Origin: CAZQDP01 sp964592375
GTDB taxonomy: Bacteria > Bacillota > Clostridia > RUG12999
Assembly (NCBI GenBank): GCA_964592375.1
Contig: CAZQDP010000030.1
Location: 1 to 25,757, forward strand
Length of the DNA: 25,757 nucleotides
Reading direction: 5' to 3'
The position numbers and the translations under genes are program-made. Each line of letters opens with the position of its first letter. The first letter of the stretch is position 1. Under the pieces are notes generated by a model. The model saw nothing but the letters and a program-made list of their open reading frames with translations. It had not been told where the DNA came from and searched no databases. Positions 15,309 to 22,390 of the stretch are shown in pieces.

Positions 15309-15315
15309 TGTACAT

Positions 15316-15344
15316 ATTATAGCATATGCTACTTACTCTGTCAA
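15316..15344 (-). promoter_or_regulatory. Sigma-A promoter of asnA-glnA-amtB-glnK
   Basis: Minus strand: TTGACA (15344-15339), 17-base spacer, TATAAT (15321-15316), with TGC before the -10. A fully consensus promoter fits an operon controlled after initiation, at the attenuator. Transcription would begin near 15309, right at the first leader hairpin. The remaining gap to the DUF4173 stop (15345-15460) is AT-rich and shows no clear gene or terminator. Confidence 0.88.
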
Positions 15345-15460
15345 TAGTAATATTTCAATTTCCTCTCTTTTTGGCATTATTTTTACATAATATAAGAAAA
15401 CCATTGTTTATATGCCGGTAATTATATGAAATATCAACAACTCTTTTTAAGCTTTTTGTA

Positions 15461-17293
15461 TTATTGGCTCTTTATGGCTGTAAATAATTGCTTCATGTGC
15501 TGCTCCGATAGATTGTATCGCTGCCACCTTGAGGGAAGACTTTCGCTGTATTTTATTTGATTTTCAAAATATTGCATCGCCATGCTTTGCGTTTGTGGGT
15601 CATTTTGTATATCTGATGGCGGCATCTGCACCAATCGTGCAATTTGGGGCGCGGCATCTTCTGATAGTGACATTGTGTAGGCTATGCCTGCATGATCGCC
15701 TCGGAAATATCTATCCACCTGGCTTTTAGCAACATAATAATCCATGGGAATAATATTGAGCAGTACATAATAAAGCAGTCCAATCGATACATATACGGCT
15801 ACCATATTGAAGGTGGGCCTTAATATATAGATGAGCGTAAGAAACAAACCGAGACCTTCAAAGATTAAAAATCCAAACACCATGAATCGGAGCCTTGTCA
15901 GTCCATCGTCTGCTTGATATAGCCACATGCGGTAAAAGGAAGATACCAGTAGAACAAATGTAACGCAGCACAAATAAAAACATAAATATTTTGTTATGGT
16001 ACTCCATAGACTTTTGATTTCTTTTGTGAAGTGCACTGTCATTAAAATCACGACAATATTCACACCCGTTAGCGAAAACAGTTCAAAGAAGCCTTTTCGC
16101 GCATACTCTGTGTAGGAAAGGCCATATGGGAGGCTGGATACTGCAAACAGATATTTGAATTGGATTGCCACAAAGATTGTATAAATTGCAAGAATGGATA
16201 CGAGCAGAATGTTGAAAATAATCAAATCGCCCTGCCGCATCGTTCCGATAGACTTTTCCTGCTTTTGGGGGTCACACGCGGCATATACCCGGCCAAAAAG
16301 GTACAACCCAACCAGAATACCATATAACGTTTTGAGCAGAACATTCACGTTTATATACCGATAGATATCAGAGAAAAATTGGTTTACTCCATTTGAAAAC
16401 ACCATATCCGCAAAAGAAAGGATTGTAATGAGTAAAATAAGGCTTGGAATTGTTATGGCTAATGAAACGAGTATTCTTTTGATGACGGGTGCCTTTTTCT
16501 TGTTGGCATCCAGTGCCCATTGAAAAGGCACTTTGAAATGCCCGATTGGCTCCAATACTGCCCGCACCATATTTTTAAAAAACCTCAATGAAGTGTTTTT
16601 TAATTCAAAATCCATGAATATTATACTATATATAATAAGGCTTAAAAGTACATTTGGCATACGAAAAATACTATTGGCACTAATCAGTGCTTGAAGCGAA
16701 AAAATAAAAATGGGAATAAAAAGCCACAGTCTTTTTCTGTTTTGCATCACAAGCCAAAGGCAGATAAATTGCATCGCTGCAAAGACTGCCACGCTAACAC
16801 CTGCATTTTCCGGCAAAACAAGGTATGCAAACCCGATAGCAGAGACAAATAAATAAAGAAGCATTTTCATTTTGAGTGGCAATGGAATAAGGATTTCCCT
16901 TTGTTTTGGTAAAAAATCGAGCCTTACTTTTTTGAATAGCAAAACAAATGCTAAAATGACCCCGCCAATAGATCCAAAAAAACCAAAGATGTATGTTTCA
17001 AACCATATCTCTCCAAAATCAAACAGTACGAAAATTTCCCCAAAGACCGAAAGGAGTATCTCCGTACAAATGAGCACAAACAATCCTGTAAATCCTGTGA
17101 TCAGCAGTTGTCTTACGCTTTGTGCCATAATAAACAGCGATACCATAAACCCAAAGGCGATTGCAACCATCAAATAATAGCCTGCATGATTTATAGACTG
17201 TGGATAGAAAAAAGTGCAAAATATTTTGTGCATAGCCACAAGTATAAAACCAAGCCACAGACCTTTTTTAACCAAAAATGCATTCTCACCCAT
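15461..17293 (-). CDS. DUF4173/DUF4153-like polytopic membrane protein
   Basis: A 610-residue membrane protein with many hydrophobic segments, a DUF4173-type core and a roughly 90-residue soluble C-terminal tail. Core blocks seen: FSFADM-like LSFADMVFSNG, the YARKGFFELFSLTGVN segment, and SSFYRMWLYQADDGLTRLR, which I associate with DUF4173. The tail (from about MDYYVAKSQVDRYF) is soluble and may face outside. Function is unknown. Start 17293 (MGENAFLV) has GGGGG-AAGAAGG just upstream and overlaps the XRE stop in ATGGGTGA, so it is coupled to the regulator; an earlier ATG at 17311 lacks a ribosome site. It ends a three-gene unit DUF2975-XRE-DUF4173. Family assignment is from memory. Confidence 0.85.
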   Translation of the reverse strand: MGENAFLVKKGLWLGFILVAMHKIFCTFFYPQSINHAGYYLMVAIAFGFMVSLFIMAQSVRQLLITGFTGLFVLICTEILLSVFGEIFVLFDFGEIWFETYIFGFFGSIGGVILAFVLLFKKVRLDFLPKQREILIPLPLKMKMLLYLFVSAIGFAYLVLPENAGVSVAVFAAMQFICLWLVMQNRKRLWLFIPIFIFSLQALISANSIFRMPNVLLSLIIYSIIFMDFELKNTSLRFFKNMVRAVLEPIGHFKVPFQWALDANKKKAPVIKRILVSLAITIPSLILLITILSFADMVFSNGVNQFFSDIYRYINVNVLLKTLYGILVGLYLFGRVYAACDPQKQEKSIGTMRQGDLIIFNILLVSILAIYTIFVAIQFKYLFAVSSLPYGLSYTEYARKGFFELFSLTGVNIVVILMTVHFTKEIKSLWSTITKYLCFYLCCVTFVLLVSSFYRMWLYQADDGLTRLRFMVFGFLIFEGLGLFLTLIYILRPTFNMVAVYVSIGLLYYVLLNIIPMDYYVAKSQVDRYFRGDHAGIAYTMSLSEDAAPQIARLVQMPPSDIQNDPQTQSMAMQYFENQIKYSESLPSRWQRYNLSEQHMKQLFTAIKSQ

Positions 17294-17504
17294 TTCCTTC
17301 TTCCCCCTCATATTCTAAAATATCCGCCGGCTGACAATCCAGCGCCTTGCAAATTTCTTCCAAAGTAGAAAATCGTATTGCTCTTGCTTTGTTGTTTTTC
17401 AGTATAGAAAGATTGGCAGGAGTAATATCTATTTTCTCCGCAAGCTCCATGAGTCCAATTTTTCTTTTTGCCATCATGACATCCAAATTCACAATAATCG
17501 GCAT
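17286..17504 (-). CDS. Small XRE/Cro-C1 type regulator (YozG-like)
   Basis: A 72-residue protein that is almost entirely one helix-turn-helix domain: MAKRKIGLMELAEKIDITPANLSILKNNKARAIRFSTLEEICKALDCQPADILEYE. It belongs to the group of B. subtilis YozG, which is likewise paired with a DUF2975 protein (YoaS). The recognition helix is around TPANLSILKNN. It begins 3 bases after the DUF2975 stop and its own stop overlaps the DUF4173 start, so all three proteins are likely made in fixed ratio. The operator candidates are the palindromes at 18039-18083 (inference). Confidence 0.93.
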   Translation of the reverse strand: MPIIVNLDVMMAKRKIGLMELAEKIDITPANLSILKNNKARAIRFSTLEEICKALDCQPADILEYEGEEGNG

Positions 17505-17507
17505 ACC

Positions 17508-17960
17508 TTACACCGTCCAATCATGCTCTTCTTTATAGAAGATTGCTTGCTTGAAAATATCTTTGAGGGTAAGGCAAAATAGCGCACCGACTGCAAACAC
17601 CAATACAATGGCCACACTGGCAATAGTAAACGCCAAAACACATTTCACCGCATAAATGAGTGAAATCACTCCGCATGCCACCGCTATTTTCCGAAGACAC
17701 TGTACATTTATCTCAATAAACGGATTGCCGCCAATCAAGGTTTTAAACATCTTTTTTAAATTCAATAAAATGTATACGGAACAAATGCCGGAGGCAAACA
17801 GTGTCACCATCGTGATATCATATGCTGCTTCATTATACTCTGAAACCCTTTTTAAAAATTTTGCAATCCAAGGCACAAAGAAAATACAGACAATTCCTCC
17901 ATAGAACATCACATCCACCAGTGCTTTTGCAATATAATGGGCAAACGATTTCTGATTCAT
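17508..17960 (-). CDS. DUF2975 membrane protein (YoaS-like)
   Basis: A 150-residue protein with four predicted membrane segments: VDVMFYGGIVCIFFVPW, AYDITMVTLFASGICSVYILL, KIAVACGVISLIYAVKCVLAF and IASVAIVLVFAVGALFCL. The cytoplasmic loop GGNPFIEINVQCLRKIA is the DUF2975 signature region. Function is unknown; the conserved pairing with a small XRE regulator suggests a membrane component that controls or is controlled by it. Start 17960 has GGAGGGG 7 bases upstream; the frame stays open upstream through the promoter, but homologues do not include that part. Confidence 0.88.
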   Translation of the reverse strand: MNQKSFAHYIAKALVDVMFYGGIVCIFFVPWIAKFLKRVSEYNEAAYDITMVTLFASGICSVYILLNLKKMFKTLIGGNPFIEINVQCLRKIAVACGVISLIYAVKCVLAFTIASVAIVLVFAVGALFCLTLKDIFKQAIFYKEEHDWTV

Positions 17961-18012
17961 CCACTTTCCCCTCCACTTACAAACTAAAATTTTCCCCAAT
18001 GACCTTAGGGCT

Positions 18013-18041
18013 ATTATATCACCGAATAAATCATTTTTCAA
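18013..18041 (-). promoter_or_regulatory. Sigma-A promoter of DUF2975-XRE-DUF4173
   Basis: Minus strand: TTGAAA (18041-18036), 17-base spacer, TATAAT (18018-18013). The spacer contains TTATTCG (18029-18023), a third copy of the half-site in the upstream palindrome, placed where a repressor would block RNA polymerase. Confidence 0.75.
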
Positions 18042-18083
18042 TAATATATTATTGTTATTCGATAATTTATTTTCGAATAACAA
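18039..18083. promoter_or_regulatory. Tandem palindromes, candidate XRE operator
   Basis: Two symmetric elements lie side by side. CAATAATATATTATTG (18039-18054) is a perfect 16-bp palindrome that touches the -35 box. Next to it, arms of 11 bases, TTGTTATTCGA (18052-18062) and TCGAATAACAA (18073-18083), form a perfect inverted repeat with a 10-base spacer. A further half-site, CGAATAA, is at 18023-18029 between -35 and -10. Position and symmetry suggest binding by a dimeric regulator, most simply the operon's own XRE protein. Confidence 0.6.
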
Positions 18084-18110
18084 ATTAAAATAGCATTTTC
18101 GACAAACATA

Positions 18111-18139
18111 TTGAAATCATCGCAGTAAAATGATATACT
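18111..18139 (+). promoter_or_regulatory. Sigma-A promoter of the small cysteine-rich gene
   Basis: TTGAAA (18111-18116), 17-base spacer, TATACT (18134-18139). It is divergent from the DUF2975 promoter; the palindromes lie between the two, so they might influence both. Confidence 0.7.
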
Positions 18140-18203
18140 ACAATAAAGATGACGAAGCGTTTCTGTCACTTTTTGATGAAAGAAAGGAAAGGATTGATGA
18201 AAA

Positions 18204-18521
18204 ATGGCAAAAGTTGATGTTCATCCAGGTATATGCGGACTAAAAACGCAGCTCATCTGCACCGCAGATGATGAGCAGATGGTTACGGTTGATATTCAGT
18301 CCGAATGTCCACACATTTTGGCAATGAAGGAGGGGCTCACTGATTTGGATGGCTACAGCGAATGCTTTGCCAGATATAGTGACTCCACGGTGTATCAGAT
18401 TGCAGAAAAACACTGCAAGCATTTGGCATGTCCTGTGCCTACTGCCATTATCAAAGGCATGGAGGTTGCCTGTGGATTGGCTTTGCCTGGGGAGGTTTCT
18501 ATACAAATTGAGAAGGACTGA
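18204..18521 (+). CDS. Small cysteine-rich protein (DUF6951-like)
   Basis: A 105-residue soluble protein with seven cysteines (positions 11, 19, 35, 54, 71, 76 and 90). The pattern VDVHPGICGLKT, then VDIQSECPHI, then HCKHLACPVPTAIIKGMEVACGLALPG resembles a small clostridial family that I recall as DUF6951; the name should be checked. Conserved cysteines in a cytosolic protein suggest metal or cluster binding, but no function is known. The ATG at 18204 follows an AAAGGA site about 10 bases away. It is transcribed alone and convergent with the dinB operon. Confidence 0.82.
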   Translation: MAKVDVHPGICGLKTQLICTADDEQMVTVDIQSECPHILAMKEGLTDLDGYSECFARYSDSTVYQIAEKHCKHLACPVPTAIIKGMEVACGLALPGEVSIQIEKD

Positions 18522-18540
18522 GGAAGCAGGGAGAATAAAG

Positions 18541-18575
18541 ATAGAAGATAGAAGATAGAAGATGGAAGATAGAAG
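18541..18575. repeat. Heptamer tandem repeat ATAGAAG x5, with inverted partner
   Basis: Five consecutive copies of ATAGAAG (the fourth is ATGGAAG) occur at 18541-18575. A 13-base segment (18558-18570) is perfectly inverted at 18632-18644, where it encodes part of the C-terminus of the convergent small protein. TAGAAGA (18570-18576) also pairs with TCTTCTA (18594-18600), followed by a T-rich stretch, so this region may end transcription of the upstream plus-strand gene. The repeat is purine-rich on the plus strand. Confidence 0.8.
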
Positions 18576-18608
18576 AATGATTCAACTCAGCTCTCTTCTA
18601 TTTTATTT

Positions 18609-18857
18609 CTAGTTTCTTTTTTCTAAAAACCATCTTCCATCTTCCAAGTACATACATACCTCTTTTCCTAAAATATGCACAGTATATCGAACGCCCTGCC
18701 CTCCTACTTTAAGGCTTGCGGCGGGGCGTATATCTACGATGCGGTCAATGGTGTAGTTTTCTCCGTCCTCCCACCTCAGCGAAAGGGGCTTTAGTATTCC
18801 ATCCGCACTAAATTCGGCCAATACGGCCACAAATACTTTTTGATAATTTCCCTTCAT
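18609..18857 (-). CDS. Small unnamed protein coupled to the Y-family polymerase
   Basis: An 82-residue protein I cannot name with confidence. It looks all-beta: KVFVAVLAEFSADGILKPLSLRWEDG, YTIDRIVDIRPAASLKVGG, GVRYTVHILGKEVCMYLEDGRWFLEKR. The layout (strand - W-x-x-G - strand - R-Y-x-V - strand - W-x-L-E) recalls the small DUF6504 proteins linked to Y-family polymerases in actinobacteria, but this is only a resemblance. Start ATG at 18857 has AGGTGA within the dinB 3' end; a GTG at 18866 overlapping the dinB stop (GTGA) is the alternative. Its position says it is made together with the polymerase under LexA control. Confidence 0.8.
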   Translation of the reverse strand: MKGNYQKVFVAVLAEFSADGILKPLSLRWEDGENYTIDRIVDIRPAASLKVGGQGVRYTVHILGKEVCMYLEDGRWFLEKRN

Positions 18858-18862
18858 TTCGG

Positions 18863-20104
18863 TCACCTAAAAAACGAAATCGGATGGATAATATGGGTCT
18901 GCGGATCTTCTTTTCCGCTCTTTTTATCATTGATAAGCGAGGCGCGCTGAACAGAAAAATGCCCAAATCTTCGGCGTATATCATCGATACACACTTCCAG
19001 TTGTTCCATTTTTATTCTTTTTTTCATATCCACAAAAAACGATAGCTGGCTCATATCCTCTGCACAAATCAGTTCGCAAGCCCTCACACCCAAGCTTCTA
19101 ATGTTCCTATGCCATGCCCATTTCTTTTCAAAGAGCTGCATGGATTTTTCTGCAAGCTCGCAGGATAAAAAAGAGGGCATATCAAGCTTTCCCTGCACCT
19201 CACAGCTTTGCAGCAGATTATCCCTGATATAAATTTGCACCACGGTACATTTGAAATGATTTTCACGCAGTCTGCGGCCAACACTTTCAGATAAGATTTG
19301 CAGCGCATGCTTTACGTCCTCATTGCATTCGAGATCGGCCTTGGTGGTAAAGCTGTTCCCAATGCTTTTGATAGCAGCCTCCATGCCAACATTAGACACC
19401 TCGCTACAATCAAGGCCTGAGGCAAAACGCCACAGCACCTCGCCCCACTTACCCAAAATTCGCTTCAATCTCTCCGGGCCCGCCTCTGCAATATCCCCGA
19501 TGGTGAGAATCCCTCTTTTCGCAAGTTTTGTGTTGGTAGAGCGCCCCACATATAATAATTCGCCGGCAGCAAGAGGAAGAACGAGATGCTGATAATTCTC
19601 CCTATCAATGACGGTAATAGCATCTGGTTTCTGATAATCACTGCCCAGCTTAGCAAATATTTTATTCCAGCTAACACCGATGGATACGGTAATTCCAAGT
19701 TCACTCTTCATGCGCTGCCTGATTTGCTGCGCAATGCTTTCGCCGCTGCCAAACAAGGCCGTACTGCGTGTCACATCCAGCCAGCATTCATCAATACCGA
19801 ATGCTTCCACCTTATCCGTATAGTGTTCATAAATCTTTCTTGCTTCTTTGGAAAATCGCAGATAGAGAGGATAGTTTGGCGGCACCACCACAAGCCCCGG
19901 GCATTTTTGCTTTGCCTGCCAAATGGCTTCCCCCGTTGATACCCGAGCGCCTTTTGCAATATTATTTTTCGCGAGCACAATACCATGTCTGTTCTCCACC
20001 GATCCACAGACTGCCACAGGAAGATGGCGGATGTCCGGACGATAAAGACATTCCACCGATGCGTAAAAACTATTTAAGTCACAATGTAGGATTGTGCGCG
20101 CCAT
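18863..20104 (-). CDS. dinB: Y-family DNA polymerase (DinB/UmuC type)
   Basis: A 413-residue low-fidelity polymerase that copies past DNA lesions. The first catalytic motif is HCDLNSFYASVE (Asp9), the second GIDECWLDVT (Asp105, Glu106), followed by SIGVSWNKIFAKLGSDYQKPD. The thumb helix-hairpin-helix is LAKRGILTIGDIAEAG. Near the C-terminus QLSFF (about 353-357) fits the beta-clamp binding motif QLxLF. Whether it is Pol IV-like or closer to UmuC/PolY2 is uncertain. Start 20104 (MARTILH) has AGGGGTGA upstream. A LexA box covers the transcript start, so it belongs to the SOS response. Confidence 0.92.
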   Translation of the reverse strand: MARTILHCDLNSFYASVECLYRPDIRHLPVAVCGSVENRHGIVLAKNNIAKGARVSTGEAIWQAKQKCPGLVVVPPNYPLYLRFSKEARKIYEHYTDKVEAFGIDECWLDVTRSTALFGSGESIAQQIRQRMKSELGITVSIGVSWNKIFAKLGSDYQKPDAITVIDRENYQHLVLPLAAGELLYVGRSTNTKLAKRGILTIGDIAEAGPERLKRILGKWGEVLWRFASGLDCSEVSNVGMEAAIKSIGNSFTTKADLECNEDVKHALQILSESVGRRLRENHFKCTVVQIYIRDNLLQSCEVQGKLDMPSFLSCELAEKSMQLFEKKWAWHRNIRSLGVRACELICAEDMSQLSFFVDMKKRIKMEQLEVCIDDIRRRFGHFSVQRASLINDKKSGKEDPQTHIIHPISFFR

Positions 20105-20121
20105 TTTTCTCACCCCTAAAA

Positions 20122-20135
20122 AGAACATTTGTTCG
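20122..20135. promoter_or_regulatory. LexA (DinR) operator
   Basis: On the minus strand CGAACAAATGTTCT matches the Firmicute LexA box CGAAC-N4-GTTCG with one end base different. It lies directly after the -10 box, over the expected transcript start of the polymerase gene, the classic place for repression. Confidence 0.88.
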
Positions 20136-20141
20136 TTTTTA

Positions 20142-20170
20142 ATTATAGCATCAATGTGCTTTTTTGTAAA
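20142..20170 (-). promoter_or_regulatory. Sigma-A promoter of the dinB operon
   Basis: Minus strand: TTTACA (20170-20165), 17-base spacer, TATAAT (20147-20142), with TGC before the -10. Transcript start near 20135, inside the LexA box. Confidence 0.8.
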
Positions 20171-20194
20171 GAGGTAAAATTTTGAATATGGCTG

Positions 20195-20266
20195 TTTTGA
20201 TATTGGCAAAGACTTGGTATACTAAAAATAGAATCATCGGATGCCCCCTATTTTAACAGGGGGTGT
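20195..20266 (+). promoter_or_regulatory. Candidate plus-strand promoter and 5' hairpin (possible small RNA)
   Basis: The dinB-topB gap (20210-20397) holds no gene that I can support. It does contain TATACT (20218-20223) preceded by TGG (extended -10), with TTGATA at 15 bases or TTTTGA at 17. About 14 bases after the expected start lies the hairpin CCCCCT (20244-20249) with AGGGGG (20258-20263), extended by wobble pairs to 20241-20266. A transcript from here would run into the 3' end of topB as antisense. Confidence 0.35.
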
Positions 20267-20280
20267 AAAAGAACTGTGGA

Positions 20281-20301
20281 TTTCAGATTTCAGATTTCAA
20301 A
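20281..20301. repeat. Heptamer tandem repeat TTTCAGA x3
   Basis: TTTCAGA (20281-20287), TTTCAGA (20288-20294) and TTTCAAA (20295-20301) are consecutive seven-base units. The period is the same as the repeat at 18541-18575, on the other side of the dinB operon, though the unit sequence differs. Confidence 0.6.
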
Positions 20302-20397
20302 TTGCACCGTTGCTACTGATGCGCTGGAAGTAATCAATTTTTATAAAAGGGAGCTGAGCTTGCATCTGGTATCATATATGTGCGCTTTTGCGCCTCT

Positions 20398-22377
20398 TTA
20401 TGAGCCCCCATTCGCCTTTTGTGTTTGCATGCCAAGCAGTGTTTCCAAATACGCCACGCTCCCTGCATGCTTGCATTTTTTTACCTTTTCAATAATTCCC
20501 GAAATATATCGAATAAGCTTCTCTTCGAAAATGGTTTCGGTGGTCTCGTGGTTTTCAATCATAAACAGCCCCTTCTCCCAGCTGGCTGTGAGTGTTGGGC
20601 TGAGGAGTTCCTTGGCGGAAAGCTTGACAAGCGCCACAATGGCCTCCCCTTTTGGCGTAGGGGTCACAATTTGTGTTTTGGGGTTGATTTTGATATATCC
20701 AATATCGCCAAGCTTTTTAATGATGCCTGAACGAGTGGCCGATGTGCCAATTCCACAGGTCTTAATCTGCTCTCGAAGCTCTTCATTCTCAATATATTTA
20801 CCCGCTTTTTCCATGGTGAGCACCAGCGTTCCGTCCGTAAAGCGAGAGGGTGGTTTGGTTTCCTTCTCCTCTATGTGAAGGTCTTCTACATTGCATTTTT
20901 CCTTTTTGACTAAATTTTTGATGTTCTCTATCGGTTCTTCTTCCAACTTTGCGTTTTCCACATCATATACCTGCTTCCAGCCCTGCACACTTAGCACTTT
21001 GGAATTCGTGGTAAAAAGCTCCGTATCTACTTGTGTTTCAACCCTCACGGTATTATACTCTGCCGGAGGAAAGAAAATAGCCAAAAAACGCCTCACAATA
21101 ATATGATATACATTGCGCACATCTGTATCTAGCGTTGATAAATCCATCGTCACATATGTTGGGATAATGGCATAATGATCCGTTACCTTGCTATCGTCTA
21201 CATATCGCTTGGTGTTTTTATCAATGCGCAGCTTACCCAGCTGCTTGATGCTTAAAATCATGTCTTTGTATGCGGCATTGCCGTATAGTCCATTGAGTAC
21301 CTTTGGTAGCTCCCCCAAAACATCGGTGGAAATCACTCTGCTATCCGTTCTTGGGTATGAAATCATTTTCTTTTCATATAAACTCTGAGCAATTTCCAGT
21401 GTTCTGTCAACGGGTAATTTAAACTTTTTATTGGCTTCGGATTGCAGCTCTGCCAAATTAAAAAGCAGTGGTGCCTGCTCTTGCTTTACCTTAATCTCTA
21501 CTTTTTTGACAACCGCTTCATGTCCCTCTATTTTTTGCATTATATCAAGAGCCTCTTGTTTGCTCATGTATTTATCGTCATCCTCTGCCTCAAGGTCTTT
21601 AGCGGCGCTTTTCTTCTGGGTCCATTTTCCGCTATAGGGTATTTTACTATCATGTGAGAGAAAGTCTGCTAAAATGCCATAATGGGTCTTTGGTACAAAA
21701 TCTCTAATTTCTAATTCCCGCTCCACAATCAGCCCGAGTACGCAGGTCATTACCCTACCAATTGCTATAACACAGGATTTTTCTTCCTTTAAAAAAGCCG
21801 CCAGATCTTTGCCATATTGGCAGGTGTATATCCTGCTAAAATTCATTCCAAAGAGCCAATCCTCTTTGGCTCTGCAATAGGCGGCACGAGATAGAGAGTC
21901 GTATTCCCGAATGTCTTTTGCCTCCTTGATGCCTTTTTGAACCGCATCCTGCGTTTGAGAGGATATCCAAACCCTTTTGGCTGGCTTGTCCGTTCCGCTC
22001 TGTTCATACACCAAACGAAAGATATATTCCCCTTCACGGCCGCTGTCCGTGCAGGCATAGATCATATCCACATCCTTTTGGCACATCAAAGACCGTATCA
22101 CTTCAAACTGCTTTTGAATGCCCGCATCCTTAAGCACCACATATTTATATTCATTAGGAATAATGGGCAAATGAGATATTCTCCATGCTTTATATTCCGG
22201 ATTATATGCATCGGGATACGCCATGGTCACAAGATGACCATAGCACCAGGTAATAATTGCATCTTCCGTCTGCGCATACCCTCTTGCCCGATCTTCTCTT
22301 CCCATTTGCACGCCGAGAACAGCCGCAAAACTACCGGCTACAGATGGCTTTTCCGTGATGTATAGTTGTCTACTCAA
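20398..22377 (-). CDS. topB: DNA topoisomerase III
   Basis: A 659-residue type IA topoisomerase that passes single strands to decatenate DNA and resolve recombination intermediates. The N-terminal Toprim domain begins RQLYITEKPSVA and has the acidic TDSGREGE (110-117). The catalytic tyrosine is in MISYPRTDS (Tyr341). The NLAELQSEANKKFK and GIGTSATRSGIIKKL blocks are family hallmarks. It is of the shorter TopB type without a long zinc-finger tail. The start is TTG at 22377, with AAGGAG 7 bases upstream and alignment to homologues starting MSRxLYITEKPS; the ATG at 22428 has no ribosome site. Transcribed alone. Confidence 0.94.
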   Translation of the reverse strand: MSRQLYITEKPSVAGSFAAVLGVQMGREDRARGYAQTEDAIITWCYGHLVTMAYPDAYNPEYKAWRISHLPIIPNEYKYVVLKDAGIQKQFEVIRSLMCQKDVDMIYACTDSGREGEYIFRLVYEQSGTDKPAKRVWISSQTQDAVQKGIKEAKDIREYDSLSRAAYCRAKEDWLFGMNFSRIYTCQYGKDLAAFLKEEKSCVIAIGRVMTCVLGLIVERELEIRDFVPKTHYGILADFLSHDSKIPYSGKWTQKKSAAKDLEAEDDDKYMSKQEALDIMQKIEGHEAVVKKVEIKVKQEQAPLLFNLAELQSEANKKFKLPVDRTLEIAQSLYEKKMISYPRTDSRVISTDVLGELPKVLNGLYGNAAYKDMILSIKQLGKLRIDKNTKRYVDDSKVTDHYAIIPTYVTMDLSTLDTDVRNVYHIIVRRFLAIFFPPAEYNTVRVETQVDTELFTTNSKVLSVQGWKQVYDVENAKLEEEPIENIKNLVKKEKCNVEDLHIEEKETKPPSRFTDGTLVLTMEKAGKYIENEELREQIKTCGIGTSATRSGIIKKLGDIGYIKINPKTQIVTPTPKGEAIVALVKLSAKELLSPTLTASWEKGLFMIENHETTETIFEEKLIRYISGIIEKVKKCKHAGSVAYLETLLGMQTQKANGGS

Positions 22378-22384
22378 TGTTGTT

Positions 22385-22390
22385 CTCCTT
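22385..22390 (-). promoter_or_regulatory. Ribosome binding site that sets the topB TTG start
   Basis: AAGGAG on the minus strand, 7 bases before TTG at 22377. The only upstream in-frame ATG (22428) has no such site. Confidence 0.75.

Noticed and set aside
15202..15309. T-box or glutamine riboswitch in the asnA leader
   Set aside because: The leader is only about 107 bases, lacks a T-box AGGGTGG segment and a specifier-loop stem, and does not show a glutamine-riboswitch core that I recognise. The hexaloop/terminator overlap explains it better.
18541..18644. Possible CRISPR-like array
   Set aside because: The seven-base units are directly adjacent, with no unique spacers and no cas genes nearby; it is a simple tandem repeat.
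20276..20878. A 200-codon open frame on the plus strand opposite the 3' end of topB
   Set aside because: It lies almost wholly antisense to the well-supported topB coding sequence, shows no recognisable family pattern, and has no ribosome site. A transcript here is possible, a protein is not supported.
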